A DNA stretch of 64,000 nt from NCBI GenBank assembly GCA_001303415.1, contig LJTN01000003.1:1-64000 (forward strand). The letters are read 5' to 3'. Below are positions 51,778 to 61,411 of the stretch, piece after piece (the first letter of the stretch is position 1; the number at the start of each line of letters is the position of its first letter). The position numbers were made by a program, and so were the translations under genes. The notes beneath the pieces were generated by a model. It was not told where the DNA came from and did no database searches. It saw only the letters and a program-made list of their open reading frames with translations. This DNA is from Myxococcales bacterium SG8_38. GTDB lineage: Bacteria > Myxococcota_A > Polyangia > Polyangiales > Houyiibacteriaceae.

Positions 51778-52503
51778 TCACTTCATCTTGCGCTGAATTC
51801 CGGCCAGCTCCGAGTTGTCAGCGCTTCGCGCCAAGCCCTCGGCCGATCTGACCTCTGCTTCGTGCGCCGCAATCTCCTCGAGCCGGGCCCGAAGCGCCAT
51901 GTTCAACGCGCGCGCTTCTTCGAGCTCACGGTCGGCCTCCTGTCTATCCCAGGCCCGAATCATCGCCCCGAGCCGGGCAATCTCGTAGTCCGAAAGCTCG
52001 AGCAGATAGGCGTCGCGCTTCGGGTCTTCTTCGTCGCGCAAATATGACGAGCAGGGAAACGGCCCACAGTCGGAGTCCTCCAAAGGCAGGTCGATCTCCG
52101 CGCGCGCGGCGGCGGCGTCTCGTTCGGCCCTCGCCACCGGGTTCTCGTTTGGCTTCAACCGGAGCACCGTCGCCACGACGGCAGGCCCGCGCTCCAGCAA
52201 TGAAAAGCCATCGTTGCACACCGTCCACTGGCCGTCGGGCACCATCGACGTCTTGCAGCCTCCGTGAAGCACCGCGCCAAGCAACCCCATGACGCTCGGC
52301 CGCAACGGAATCGACGCCACGCCTGCCGGCGCAGCATCTCCGGCGCCCGTCGCACCACCGCGAGCCGGCTGAAAGATCGCCGTCGACTCGCATTCAATCA
52401 GCCGCCCGCCGCTGAACGCGGTCTCGACGCACGAATCATCGCCCACGCCCATCGCAACGCCAATGACCGCAATCGCGGCAACCACGCCCGCCGCCCACTT
52501 CAT
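51778..52503 (-). CDS. Hypothetical membrane-anchored/secreted protein
   Basis: MKWAAGVVAAIAVIGVAMGVGDDSC; C-terminal coiled-coil-like region. Confidence 0.78.
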   Translation of the reverse strand: MKWAAGVVAAIAVIGVAMGVGDDSCVETAFSGGRLIECESTAIFQPARGGATGAGDAAPAGVASIPLRPSVMGLLGAVLHGGCKTSMVPDGQWTVCNDGFSLLERGPAVVATVLRLKPNENPVARAERDAAAARAEIDLPLEDSDCGPFPCSSYLRDEEDPKRDAYLLELSDYEIARLGAMIRAWDRQEADRELEEARALNMALRARLEEIAAHEAEVRSAEGLARSADNSELAGIQRKMK

Positions 52504-52630
52504 TGAATCTCCCACGAGTTAAGTAAAGCGGCAGGGCAGGACGGGATCGAGCGGGACTGCCCGTTTGGTGAGAAGGCCCACGATCCCTTCGAGGGCCTGG
52601 CAATAAGCTCGCAACGCGACTCTGGCCGCG

Positions 52631-53491
52631 CTACTCAGGCGCCGACACCGAGAACAGCTTCACCGAGCGAATCTCGATGTAGGAACCGTCGTCGTCGAGC
52701 AGCGACCCGTCGTTTCGAGCCTCGAGCCGCACGTAACGCGTGACCTGTGGGCCGGTCGAAATCACGGTCGGGTCTTCCACGACGTAGTCGTCGATGCTCG
52801 TCCCCGCGCCAATCATCTCGAAGTCGGTGATGGTCATCCATCCCGCATCGTCCCAGGAGGGCGGCGTATCGCCCCGCTCGTCGTGGACCGAGATGCGGAG
52901 GTGAGTGGTCTTCCCATCGCTGTACATTTGAAAGACGCGCGCTTCGTTGAAGTCGACGGCTTCGCACGAGTCGTCGCTGCAAGCGTCGATGACCAGGAAG
53001 CCCGTAATCGGGGCCGTGTCGCCCGGGTCCGGCTCCGCGTACCAAGTCGCGCCGCTGTCGTAGTCGGTCTTGGTGCTGGTCGTGGGGCTGTCGGTGGTGT
53101 CCGGCTCGTCGCACAGCGTGCCCTGCGGGTCCCAGGTCGTGTCGCAACCGGTCGTGAGATCGTCGTCATAGATGTAGTCGACGTTCTCTTCTCCACTTCC
53201 CACGGTCGCCGTGATGGCCACCACGCTGGCAGCGCCTCCGCTATTGGTCCCGTTGAGCTTGTTGTTGGTGGAGCCATTGGGCGTGGGATCCTCGTCATCC
53301 GGAATGCCGTCGCGGTCGGTGTCCGTCACCATGCCGCCCGCGCCGCCTTCACCGCCCGTTCCCGCGCTGCCCCCAGAGCCGCCGGTGCCTGCGCTTCCGC
53401 CGCTGCCGCCGCCGTTGGTGTCGTCGTCGCTACAACCCTGCCCGGCCACCGCCAAGGACAAGACCAAAAACAACCAATGCCACTTCGTCAT
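52631..53491 (-). CDS. Hypothetical lipoprotein, Gly-rich spacer plus Ca-binding TSP3-like motif
   Basis: LSLAVAGQGCSDDDTNGGGSGGSAGTGGSGGSAGTGG; TDTDRDGIPDDEDPTPNG. Confidence 0.85.
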   Translation of the reverse strand: MTKWHWLFLVLSLAVAGQGCSDDDTNGGGSGGSAGTGGSGGSAGTGGEGGAGGMVTDTDRDGIPDDEDPTPNGSTNNKLNGTNSGGAASVVAITATVGSGEENVDYIYDDDLTTGCDTTWDPQGTLCDEPDTTDSPTTSTKTDYDSGATWYAEPDPGDTAPITGFLVIDACSDDSCEAVDFNEARVFQMYSDGKTTHLRISVHDERGDTPPSWDDAGWMTITDFEMIGAGTSIDDYVVEDPTVISTGPQVTRYVRLEARNDGSLLDDDGSYIEIRSVKLFSVSAPE

Positions 53492-53828
53492 GAAACCCCC
53501 ACCTGCGTTCTTTGCCGTAACGTCGCGTCAGCATAACGGACCGAGCAGCAAGTCTGCAAAATTGACTGACCAGCGAGCGCGAGGCTCGAGCACGGGTCAA
53601 AGGTCACAGTTGTCCGACACTCGAAGCCGGCCCACGACGGCTTGCCCTTGGCCTGTCTTTCGGATGCAGAACACACCGCCGATGCTTGCGTAGAGTGAGA
53701 CCTCGCGCACCTCATGGACGAAGCTCTCGCTGGGCTCGATAGGAATGACCCAATCGATTTCCCCATCCCCTTCAGCGTCCACCTCGCCTCTATGAGCCAC
53801 CCAACTTGGCCAAAAATAAGAGAAAAAC

Positions 53829-53848
53829 AACAGGCCGTACGGCCTGTT
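53829..53848 (-). terminator. Intrinsic terminator downstream of mazF
   Basis: Minus strand AACAGGCC-GTAC-GGCCTGTT followed by gTTTTTctc; directly follows the mazF stop. Confidence 0.7.
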
Positions 53849-53850
53849 CC

Positions 53851-54192
53851 TCATCGTCCCAGCACCACGTCTATACCTGCCAAGATCGCCTCCACACGTC
53901 GCCGCGAAAGCTTGGCCGCGTTCTCCACGAGCACGCCTCGGTCAAGTGTGATGACTTGAGACACGTTTGCCACCGAGTCCTTCGGCAAGCCCGTCGACCG
54001 TGCGGGAAGAAGAACATTGCCCGGCGCTTCGGCCCAACGGAGGTTGCTCGTGAGCGGCACGCAGACGACCGTTGCGATCCGACTTCGGTTGAACGAGTCG
54101 CCTTGCACGACAACCACCGGCCGACGAAACCCGGGAGCGGAGCCCGCCGGCGCATCGAGGTCCGCCCACCAGATGTCTCCTTGACGGATCAC
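53851..54192 (-). CDS. mazF: Type II toxin, MazF/PemK family mRNA interferase
   Basis: MIRQGDIWWADLDAPAGSAPGFRRPVVVVQGDSFNRSRIATVVCVPLTSNLRWAEAPGNVLL. Confidence 0.96.
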   Translation of the reverse strand: MIRQGDIWWADLDAPAGSAPGFRRPVVVVQGDSFNRSRIATVVCVPLTSNLRWAEAPGNVLLPARSTGLPKDSVANVSQVITLDRGVLVENAAKLSRRRVEAILAGIDVVLGR

Positions 54193-54425
54193 CAGTCCGT
54201 CGTCCTCAGCACGCGCCGCCCTGCTTCGCGAACGAGCTCGTCCGCGCCCGTGTCTAACTCTTCGCAGAGCCCATCGAGCGCCTGCGTCACCTCATCGGGC
54301 GAATGCCGGGCCAGATACTCTCGAAGCGCGCGGCTGTAGAGCTCACTACGCGACAGCTTGAGCCGCTTCGCCAATCGCTCCGCTCGCTCGAACACCTCGT
54401 CGGGCACCGACACCGCCGTTTTCAT
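54189..54425 (-). CDS. Ribbon-helix-helix antitoxin (MazE-like)
   Basis: MKTAVSVPDEVFERAERLAKRLKLSRSELYSRALREYLARHSPDEVTQAL; 4-bp overlap with the toxin. Confidence 0.94.
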   Translation of the reverse strand: MKTAVSVPDEVFERAERLAKRLKLSRSELYSRALREYLARHSPDEVTQALDGLCEELDTGADELVREAGRRVLRTTDW

Positions 54426-54524
54426 ACCCGAAGTATAACCGCTTTCAGATGGCATGAGAACCCAAAGACCAAGACCGCATACGCCGTCATCGGCCGTGAA
54501 CAGTCGAAGTTTCGCGCAAAGCGC

Positions 54525-56330
54525 TCAGCGGTCGCCGCCCCTGTACACCGCCACCCAAGCCTCGAGCAGCCGGCCGGGCTCGAACGACGCTGCCCCAACG
54601 GTCGCCGCCTCCCGCAAGAGCCAATAGAGCGCCACTCCAAACAACCCGAGCATCATCACAGACGACAAGGCCGACACCGGTAGCATGACGCTCGGCTCGA
54701 AGTAGTCGCCCACCGGCACGGTGCCCAAGAGCGTGTACTGAAACACCCAGACCACCAGGAATACCGCCGCCGCCGCGCGTCCTCGTCCACGCGCGAGGTC
54801 CGGCATGCGCCACGCCAACAACGTCACCATCCACGTCGCGGTCAACGGCACGTAGTCCACGAACGCACCGGTGCTTGCCATCGACCCGAGCCCCAAGAGC
54901 GAAAGCCACGCCACCGCGCGCTGCTCGCGCTCGAGCGAATTGGTCAAGCCATGCCGGCCGACCCACCACGCCATGCCAACCAGCCCAAACACAAAGACGC
55001 GGTTCACCCGCGCCGCCACGCTCGCGTCGGCCCAGGGCACGCCCATCTCGCCAAGCTTGATGACGAGCCCGAAGACGCCGTGGTTCGCCGCAATGACCAT
55101 GTCGCGCACCTCGGGCCACGCCTCGCCAAAGGCAAAGGCGCTGCCTGACTGGAGCCGCGGTAGTTGATATCCGACAAACGCCAGAAACGGCGCGGGGCCG
55201 AATACCGCAAGCGTCACAGCCGTCAGCGCGGCGACGAAGCCCACCGTCCATCTAAGCGCTCGCCACTGCCGCTGCGCAAGCAACACCACCAGCAAGATTC
55301 CGGGAAAGAGCTTTGACAGCGTTGCAATCGAAAGCATCGCGCCGCCGACCCGGTTACGCCCCGTCTCGAACGCAAGCATCGCCGCGACCGAAAGCGCAAT
55401 GGCCGCCAAATGAAACTGGCCATATTGCATCGCATGAAGCGCAGGAAAGGCGCTCACCGCCAGCGGCCAAAGAAAGAGCGCGCCGCGCCCCGCGCGCCCG
55501 CCGACCCAAATCCCGAGCCACGCCACCACCGCGAAGAACAGCGTCGTCTGCAAGGCAAACCACATCACGCGAATGCTCGGATAGTCCTGCGTCAACGCGA
55601 GCGCCGCTGCCGGCCACAACAAGAACTGCGGCGCGTATTGAAACGGATCCTCGACCGTCAGCTGCGCGACCTCGGTCTCAGACCGGGCCTCCGGATAGAG
55701 TCCGGGATAGTGCGTGGCGTCGTAGACGTTGTCTTCCCCGCGAAGCGCAAGCTCGCCGCCGTACACATACGCCGACAGACACTCGTGCTTGGCGAAGAAC
55801 GGGTCCTCGGTCGTCAAGAACCAATCGGTGCTCGGGTCTGTCATCCATGTCGACAAGCGCGCGAGCTGCGCCACCGCCACCAGCGCTGCAAGCGTCCAAA
55901 GCCCGGCGCGCAAACGTCGCGTTCGCGCCACGTCGTCGACGGAAGCAGGCAGCCGCCTCGCAATCGCATGCGACGAGAACGCAGCTGCAAGCGCGACCGG
56001 CCACAACGCAAGCGCCGGCACCGCGGACCCAGGAACAAACAACGCAAGCACCACCCAGCCGACGCCCGCCCCGAGGGTCGCAGCCAAGTAGTGCGGCCGC
56101 ACGCGCGAGCAGGAGGCGGCCACGACCGTCACCGCAAGCGCACAAAGCGTCAGCGGCAGCGCCCAAGTCGCCGGGTCCGAACCCGTCGAGGCGAATTGCC
56201 TGAGCGGCACGGCCAGTGCATGCGCCCAAACCACGGCCAAACAGGCCGCGACGCTCCACCCGATGAACGCGCGCGCGACGCCGACCGGACCCAGCGCCGA
56301 GCTCGAGATCTTGCTGTCAGACTGAAACAT
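54525..56330 (-). CDS. Multi-pass membrane glycosyltransferase, GT87/DUF2029-like
   Basis: Many TM segments; YVYGGELALRGEDNVYDATHYPGLYPEA; MLSIATLSKLFPGILLVVLLAQRQWRALRWTVGFV; start MFQSDSKISSSA. Confidence 0.85.
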   Translation of the reverse strand: MFQSDSKISSSALGPVGVARAFIGWSVAACLAVVWAHALAVPLRQFASTGSDPATWALPLTLCALAVTVVAASCSRVRPHYLAATLGAGVGWVVLALFVPGSAVPALALWPVALAAAFSSHAIARRLPASVDDVARTRRLRAGLWTLAALVAVAQLARLSTWMTDPSTDWFLTTEDPFFAKHECLSAYVYGGELALRGEDNVYDATHYPGLYPEARSETEVAQLTVEDPFQYAPQFLLWPAAALALTQDYPSIRVMWFALQTTLFFAVVAWLGIWVGGRAGRGALFLWPLAVSAFPALHAMQYGQFHLAAIALSVAAMLAFETGRNRVGGAMLSIATLSKLFPGILLVVLLAQRQWRALRWTVGFVAALTAVTLAVFGPAPFLAFVGYQLPRLQSGSAFAFGEAWPEVRDMVIAANHGVFGLVIKLGEMGVPWADASVAARVNRVFVFGLVGMAWWVGRHGLTNSLEREQRAVAWLSLLGLGSMASTGAFVDYVPLTATWMVTLLAWRMPDLARGRGRAAAAVFLVVWVFQYTLLGTVPVGDYFEPSVMLPVSALSSVMMLGLFGVALYWLLREAATVGAASFEPGRLLEAWVAVYRGGDR

Positions 56331-56842
56331 AGGCTCTCCTCCGCCTCGAAAGGCGGCCTTTGTCGTTAAAGGCGTGACTCCGCGTGGAACATTGTTCACT
56401 CGAGAGTTACGCCGAGAATTCGAGGGTCGCGGCGGCGCGCGCACCCCCGGATTCACCAGAAGCGGCGAGAGGAAAGCAGAGGCCACGATGCACTACGAAC
56501 GACTCGAAGCGGTAGAGGCTACGGCCTGGGAAGACCTGCCCCGCGCCTAGCGTGCAGGTGGCATCAGGATCGAGCTCGTCCTCCGGCACACCGAGCGTGA
56601 GCTCGCCCGCCGTCGCCGGGGTCTGGCCGAGCATCCCAAGGCCCCGCAGCACGAAGATGTAGTGAAGAGTCGCGAGAACCCGGAGTTGTCGTAGGTCGCG
56701 TTGCGCGCTGCACGTCGCGGCGTACCCCATCGCGCCCGACCCGACACCGCAGACGAGTTTGGATCGCCGGGCAACTACGTCGTAGGCGCGAACATCGCCG
56801 GCTTCTTGCGGGTGGCCAGGGCCATGGACGCCTTTGGCATCA

Positions 56843-57955
56843 TCAGACCCCGACCACGGACTTCAGGTACCAGACGATATAAAGGAACTGGAGGTTGCAG
56901 CCGGAGCAGAAGTACTCGAGGTCGTCGGGGTGGGCGATGTGGCCGTCGATCCAGTGATGAAGGAGGCGCCCCTGCGCGTCGTCGTAGAGGTTCAGGCGAA
57001 GGAACGTGAGGATTTCCTCGAAGCGCTCGAGATAGATCTGCTTTCCCGTGTTCTGGTAGAGCAAGAGAAGGGCCAGGTTGAAGTAGTTCTGACTCGATAG
57101 CGTGCTGTACTCGTCGGTCTGCGCGCCCATGTATTCGGCGCTGTAGGGCGAGCGATAGAAGCCGAGCTCGTGCCGCAAGGGCGCCACGCCCTCGAAGGCC
57201 GTCTCGGCGCGCTCGAGATAGTCACGGTCGCCGGTCAGCTCGTACAAGCGATTGAGCACGAGGATCATGATTGAGTTGGGATAGAGAAAGAGCTTGTCTT
57301 CCCCGGGTCGGAACAGGTAGCGCTCGCCGTCGAACGCCTGCTCGTCGATGGCCTGGACGATTTCCACCGCCGCGTCGATACGGTCCTGGGTGCGGGGCGT
57401 GTCCAGGTACTTGGCATACTGCAGGTTCAGCAGGGCCAAGCCCCCGGTGATGGAGGTGGGACCGTAGGTGTCGGCCGCATACTCCCCGAGCGACACGTCG
57501 AGGTAGTTATCGTAGATCCCGACCAAGAAATTGCTCAGGTCGATGAACGTGTCGAGCGTGGCGATGGCGTCGGTTTCTCCGGTCGCGGAGGCGTGCTCGA
57601 TCAGGCCGAGCGCCGCATACAGGACCTCTTCGAGGTGTTCGGCGGACCACTCGGGGTCGCTATTGGCCTGCTGCAGGACCGAAAGGTCGTAGTCGTGGAT
57701 CTCGTCGGCGCGTTGCAGGTAGGCGGCGTCCTCCAGCTCGACGCCGACGCGGGCGTAGAAGGCGAGGGCGTAGAAGTTGGCGTCACTGTAGTCGTCGAAA
57801 TACTCCCCCTCGACGTAGTCGAAGGCCGCGGCCTGCTCGCGTAGCGTGTCGTAGAAGGCCTGCAGCTCGTCGGTCGAGCCTTCCGTGGTGTCGTCACCGC
57901 AGCCGGTCAGACCGAGCAGCACGGCGCAGGCAAGCACCGCAATCGGTTTGAGCAT
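56843..57955 (-). CDS. Lipoprotein, helical-toroid/glycosidase-like
   Basis: MLKPIAVLACAVLLGLTGCGDD lipobox; YAALGLIEHASATGETDAIATLDTFIDLSNFL, Trp/Tyr-rich helical repeats; alternative start near 58000. Confidence 0.85.
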   Translation of the reverse strand: MLKPIAVLACAVLLGLTGCGDDTTEGSTDELQAFYDTLREQAAAFDYVEGEYFDDYSDANFYALAFYARVGVELEDAAYLQRADEIHDYDLSVLQQANSDPEWSAEHLEEVLYAALGLIEHASATGETDAIATLDTFIDLSNFLVGIYDNYLDVSLGEYAADTYGPTSITGGLALLNLQYAKYLDTPRTQDRIDAAVEIVQAIDEQAFDGERYLFRPGEDKLFLYPNSIMILVLNRLYELTGDRDYLERAETAFEGVAPLRHELGFYRSPYSAEYMGAQTDEYSTLSSQNYFNLALLLLYQNTGKQIYLERFEEILTFLRLNLYDDAQGRLLHHWIDGHIAHPDDLEYFCSGCNLQFLYIVWYLKSVVGV

Positions 57956-58056
57956 GCCTACGACTGTGCGCCGGTGATGTGTCTCGATTCGCGTGCTCAT
58001 GCGCGTCCTCATTAATGACGGACGATACCACCGGCGACCGGGCACAGCGAATCGAA

Positions 58057-59571
58057 TCACGCGGCCAGCGAGCGTCCCACGTGCAGTCCCATGGCGTAGA
58101 TGGAAAGCTGCGGCGGCACGCCAATTGACGACGGGAAGAGCGACCCATCGGCGACCCAGAGATTGTGCACATGGTGGTGCTTCCCGTCGCTGCCCACCGG
58201 CGCACGCTGCGGGTCGTCCCCCATCGGAACCGAAGACATCGGGTGCACGGCCACGACGTCGAGCTCGCCCTTCTCGATGGGCATGGTCTTCAGCCACTCG
58301 AGGTCGTCGCCCGGCTCGAGCATCCTCGGCGTCCGCAACGGAATCAGCACGCGTTTCGCCCCCGCCGCGAACAACGCCTTGGCGCACGCCCACATCCCGA
58401 GCGAGAGCTCCGCACGGTCGGCCTGGTCGGGCCAGTATTCGATGGACAAGCCGAGCTTCCCCTTCGGCCGCACCTTGCCCGGCGTCAAGTCGTGGATCAT
58501 CGCCGTCAACACCCCGAGGTGGGCGTAGCGTTCCATCAGCGCCCTGTGCATCGCGCCGTGGCCCGGCACCATCGTCGCCGTCCCCATCGGGTGCGCGAAG
58601 ACCGGCAGAACCCACGTGCGGTGGCCGTCGGGCTTGTCGAACTCGAGGAGCTCCGTGCACTCGTAGCTCTGCGGAATCCCCTCCCACGCCTTCACCGGCT
58701 CTTCGAAGTCGCCGGCCGCAATCACCGCGGGGTGGATGCGCAGCGTGTTCCCCGTCTCGCCGGACGGATCCGGCACACCCGAGCGCAGAAGCAGCGCCGC
58801 GGTCCCGGTTGCCGACGCCGAAAAACACACTCGCTTGGCAGTGATTTCCACTTCGCCGAGGACCTGGCGTGTCACCGGATCGATGGCCACGGCCTCGACG
58901 CCCCGCGCCGCGCCGCCCCCGTGCACCACCCGCACCGCCAGGCAGTTTGTCAGCACCTCGCCGCCTGCCGCGAGCAGCCGCGGCAGCAGCACCTTGAAGG
59001 CGTTGTTCTTCGCGTTGTAGCGACACCCGATCTCGCAGAAGCCCGCGTTCACGCAGCCGGAGCGGTTGTGCAAGAGCCCTCCGCCCTTCCACCCGAGCTC
59101 GCTGCAAGCCTTCTCGAGCAACAGGTTGTTCCGGTTCCATTGCTCACGCGGGACGGCACTGACGCCCAGAAGCTCCTCGAGCTCCTCGTAGAGCGCGGTC
59201 CATCGGGAGGCCGGCAGGTGCTCGAGGCCCCGCGTGTGCGTCCACTCGGCGCGAATCGCCTCCGGGATGCGCTTGATGAGGTTGAGGTTGTGCAGTGTGG
59301 ATCCCCCGACCCCGCGCCCTTGGTGGATCTTCACGGCGCGATCCGTCGAGCTCTGGTTGCCGCCGTCCTGCAGCAGCTTCGGGAACATCTGCTCCTCGCG
59401 CTGCGACATGTCCTTTGAGGTCAAGTACTCGCCGCCCTCGACCACCAACGTGCGCACGCCGGCCTCGGCCGCCGCCATCGCCGCCGCCATGCCTCCGGCA
59501 CCGGAGCCCACCACCACCAGGTCGGTGGACAGCTTGAGCGGGAGCGCGCACGTGGAGGCGTCGAAAATCAC
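58057..59571 (-). CDS. GMC-family oxidoreductase (FAD)
   Basis: DLVVVGSGAGGMAAAMAAAEAGVRTLVVEGGEY; GRGVGGSTLHNLNL; FAHPMGTATM; HPMSSVPMGDDP...LWVADGSLFPSSIGVPPQLSIYAMGLHVGRSLA; GTG start overlapping the upstream stop. Confidence 0.93.
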   Translation of the reverse strand: MIFDASTCALPLKLSTDLVVVGSGAGGMAAAMAAAEAGVRTLVVEGGEYLTSKDMSQREEQMFPKLLQDGGNQSSTDRAVKIHQGRGVGGSTLHNLNLIKRIPEAIRAEWTHTRGLEHLPASRWTALYEELEELLGVSAVPREQWNRNNLLLEKACSELGWKGGGLLHNRSGCVNAGFCEIGCRYNAKNNAFKVLLPRLLAAGGEVLTNCLAVRVVHGGGAARGVEAVAIDPVTRQVLGEVEITAKRVCFSASATGTAALLLRSGVPDPSGETGNTLRIHPAVIAAGDFEEPVKAWEGIPQSYECTELLEFDKPDGHRTWVLPVFAHPMGTATMVPGHGAMHRALMERYAHLGVLTAMIHDLTPGKVRPKGKLGLSIEYWPDQADRAELSLGMWACAKALFAAGAKRVLIPLRTPRMLEPGDDLEWLKTMPIEKGELDVVAVHPMSSVPMGDDPQRAPVGSDGKHHHVHNLWVADGSLFPSSIGVPPQLSIYAMGLHVGRSLAA

Positions 59572-61208
59572 GTCGGCCCTCCCGCGCTCTTCGGAGCTGT
59601 CCGCGACGGCGCCGCGCTCTTCGGAGCCGTGCCCGACGGAGCCCGGAAGCCCTCGTACTTCGCGTGGTCGTTCTCCGGCCCCAGCACTTCCTTGGGCCAC
59701 GGCCCGCCGTAGCCGATTCCCCGCCATGCGGCGGCGTCTTGGTACACGCCCATGAGAACCAGATCCCTGAGCCCGCGAAAGGCCTGGGCCATCAGCCCGC
59801 CCCGTGCGTTCAAGGAAAGCAAGAAGGCCTCCCTGGCGTCCGGCGGTAGGTTGGTGAAGCGCGAGAGCCGCAGGCCGAGCGGCGTCGTCCCATGCTCCAC
59901 GAGCCCAAGCAGCTGGTGAATCTCCTGCTGCATGGCTTGCGGCATGGGCACCAAGAACCGGTCGACATTGGCTGCGACCACCAATCCATCGACGCTCGAC
60001 ACGCCCGCCAAGACCGGCGTCGCCGCGGCCAGCACGTGCGCCTCCCAGCGCGCCAACACCGTGCCCGTCCAGTCGGGCAGCGCCGGATAGCCCGTGACCC
60101 GCGCCACCGCCACCGCGCCGAGCGCCGCCAACCCGCCACCGAGGATCACGCGTCGCCCCACGCGCACCGGAGACGCCGCGCGGTCGATGCGCGCGTTCAG
60201 TCGCGCCGGCAGCTTCTCGCGCCAGTCGGGTAGGTGGGGCAACGGGCTTCGGCGTACGGTGTTCCAGAACAGCACCCGCTGCGGCGCCCGCCCCGCTGCC
60301 GCATCGGCCAATAGCGCTGCGAATGCCTTCCCCGTGTACACCGTCTCGATGGGCACGCCCTCCTGCCGAAGCACCTCGACCGCCGCTAGCGACTGCGCGG
60401 TCGGAACGCCGTAGCCCGCGCCGAGCTGGTTGCGGACGACGTGCACCGGCACGGCCTGCTCCGCCTTCGCAGACACACCATGCTCGCTCAGCCACCGGGC
60501 CGCAGCGGTGATTTGCGAGCGCACCGTCCGCGCGGAGGTGATCCAGCGTTCCACCGTCGCCACGGCCCGCACCTCCGTCTTCACGCCGGCGAGCCCCAGC
60601 CCCAAAGCGAGACCCGCCACCGTTCCGCCGGTGCCGAGTGCGCAGTACACGACGTCCGGCACCTCCAGCACGCCCTCCCGAATCTGTTCCGCGAGCTCGA
60701 AGCCCGCGCGCGCCACGCCCGCCACGCTCGGAGGCAGCGTGCCGCCGGGGGGGATCACCGGCATGCCATCGATGCGCGTCGAAGTGAGCAGCGCGCGGCG
60801 CCTCAGCCACAGCTCGAGGCGGGAGCCGTAGTAGTGCAGCCTCGTCGGGCCGGAGGCCACGAACGCGAGGTTCTCGAGCACGCCGTTCGAGAGCGGCTCG
60901 AAAAAGAGGTGTGCGTCCACTCTGCGCCCGAGCGCGTGCGCCGCCGCCGTACAGGCCGCCAGGTGCCCCGAGCCGATGGCGCCAAGCGATGCCCAAGCCG
61001 GCGCGTCCTTGAAGGGTGGCGTCGCCAGCAGCACGTCGAGCTTGCGCGCCTTGTTCCCGCCGTGGAGCGCGTCGAGCTGATCGTCCCGCTTCACGTTCAG
61101 TGCCCCGAGGCGCAGATGCTTTGCCAGATCCGGAAGCGAGGTCACCGGCGACGGCCTCTTCACCCAGCCGAGCGAAGGCAGTGCTGCGAGCTTGTCCGAC
61201 GGGCCCAT
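59568..61208 (-). CDS. ACC deaminase/D-cysteine desulfhydrase-like PLP enzyme fused to GMC small-subunit (gluconate 2-dehydrogenase subunit 3)-like domain
   Basis: LNVKRDDQLDALHGGNKARKLDVLLA (PLP Lys motif), ALGTGGTVAGLALGLGLAGV; then RVGRRVILGGGLAALGAVAVARV and VDRFLVPMPQAMQQEIHQLLGLVEHGTTPLGLRLSRFTNLPPDAREAFLLSL...AWRGIGYGGP; one uninterrupted ORF. Confidence 0.9.
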   Translation of the reverse strand: MGPSDKLAALPSLGWVKRPSPVTSLPDLAKHLRLGALNVKRDDQLDALHGGNKARKLDVLLATPPFKDAPAWASLGAIGSGHLAACTAAAHALGRRVDAHLFFEPLSNGVLENLAFVASGPTRLHYYGSRLELWLRRRALLTSTRIDGMPVIPPGGTLPPSVAGVARAGFELAEQIREGVLEVPDVVYCALGTGGTVAGLALGLGLAGVKTEVRAVATVERWITSARTVRSQITAAARWLSEHGVSAKAEQAVPVHVVRNQLGAGYGVPTAQSLAAVEVLRQEGVPIETVYTGKAFAALLADAAAGRAPQRVLFWNTVRRSPLPHLPDWREKLPARLNARIDRAASPVRVGRRVILGGGLAALGAVAVARVTGYPALPDWTGTVLARWEAHVLAAATPVLAGVSSVDGLVVAANVDRFLVPMPQAMQQEIHQLLGLVEHGTTPLGLRLSRFTNLPPDAREAFLLSLNARGGLMAQAFRGLRDLVLMGVYQDAAAWRGIGYGGPWPKEVLGPENDHAKYEGFRAPSGTAPKSAAPSRTAPKSAGGPT

Positions 61209-61411
61209 AGCCAGATGGAGGGCGACGCTACCACCAACGACGGGGCCTAGCGAACCGAACACGCAACGAAGTACCCCCGGCCGCCGCTTCGTCCGCAACG
61301 CCCTCTGCCGCGCAACTTCCGCGTGAACCTGCCGATGACGAGGAGCATGTCGGCGCCCGCTTGCAGCCATCGTTTCGCTTGTGTAGCTTATGGGCTACAT
61401 GCCTCATTTCT

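Noticed and set aside
56407-56730. 107-aa minus ORF, possible hypothetical gene
   Set aside because: No convincing start, RBS or domain; may be a remnant, but evidence is too thin to call.
57955-59140. N-terminal half of the 765-aa ORF 56843-59140
   Set aside because: Out-of-frame over the GMC gene; the lipoprotein starts at MLKPIAVLACAVLLGLTGC.
58057-60996. 979-aa minus ORF in the track
   Set aside because: Only the C-terminal part (58057-59571) is the GMC oxidoreductase; the remainder is an out-of-frame reading of the PLP fusion gene on the same strand.
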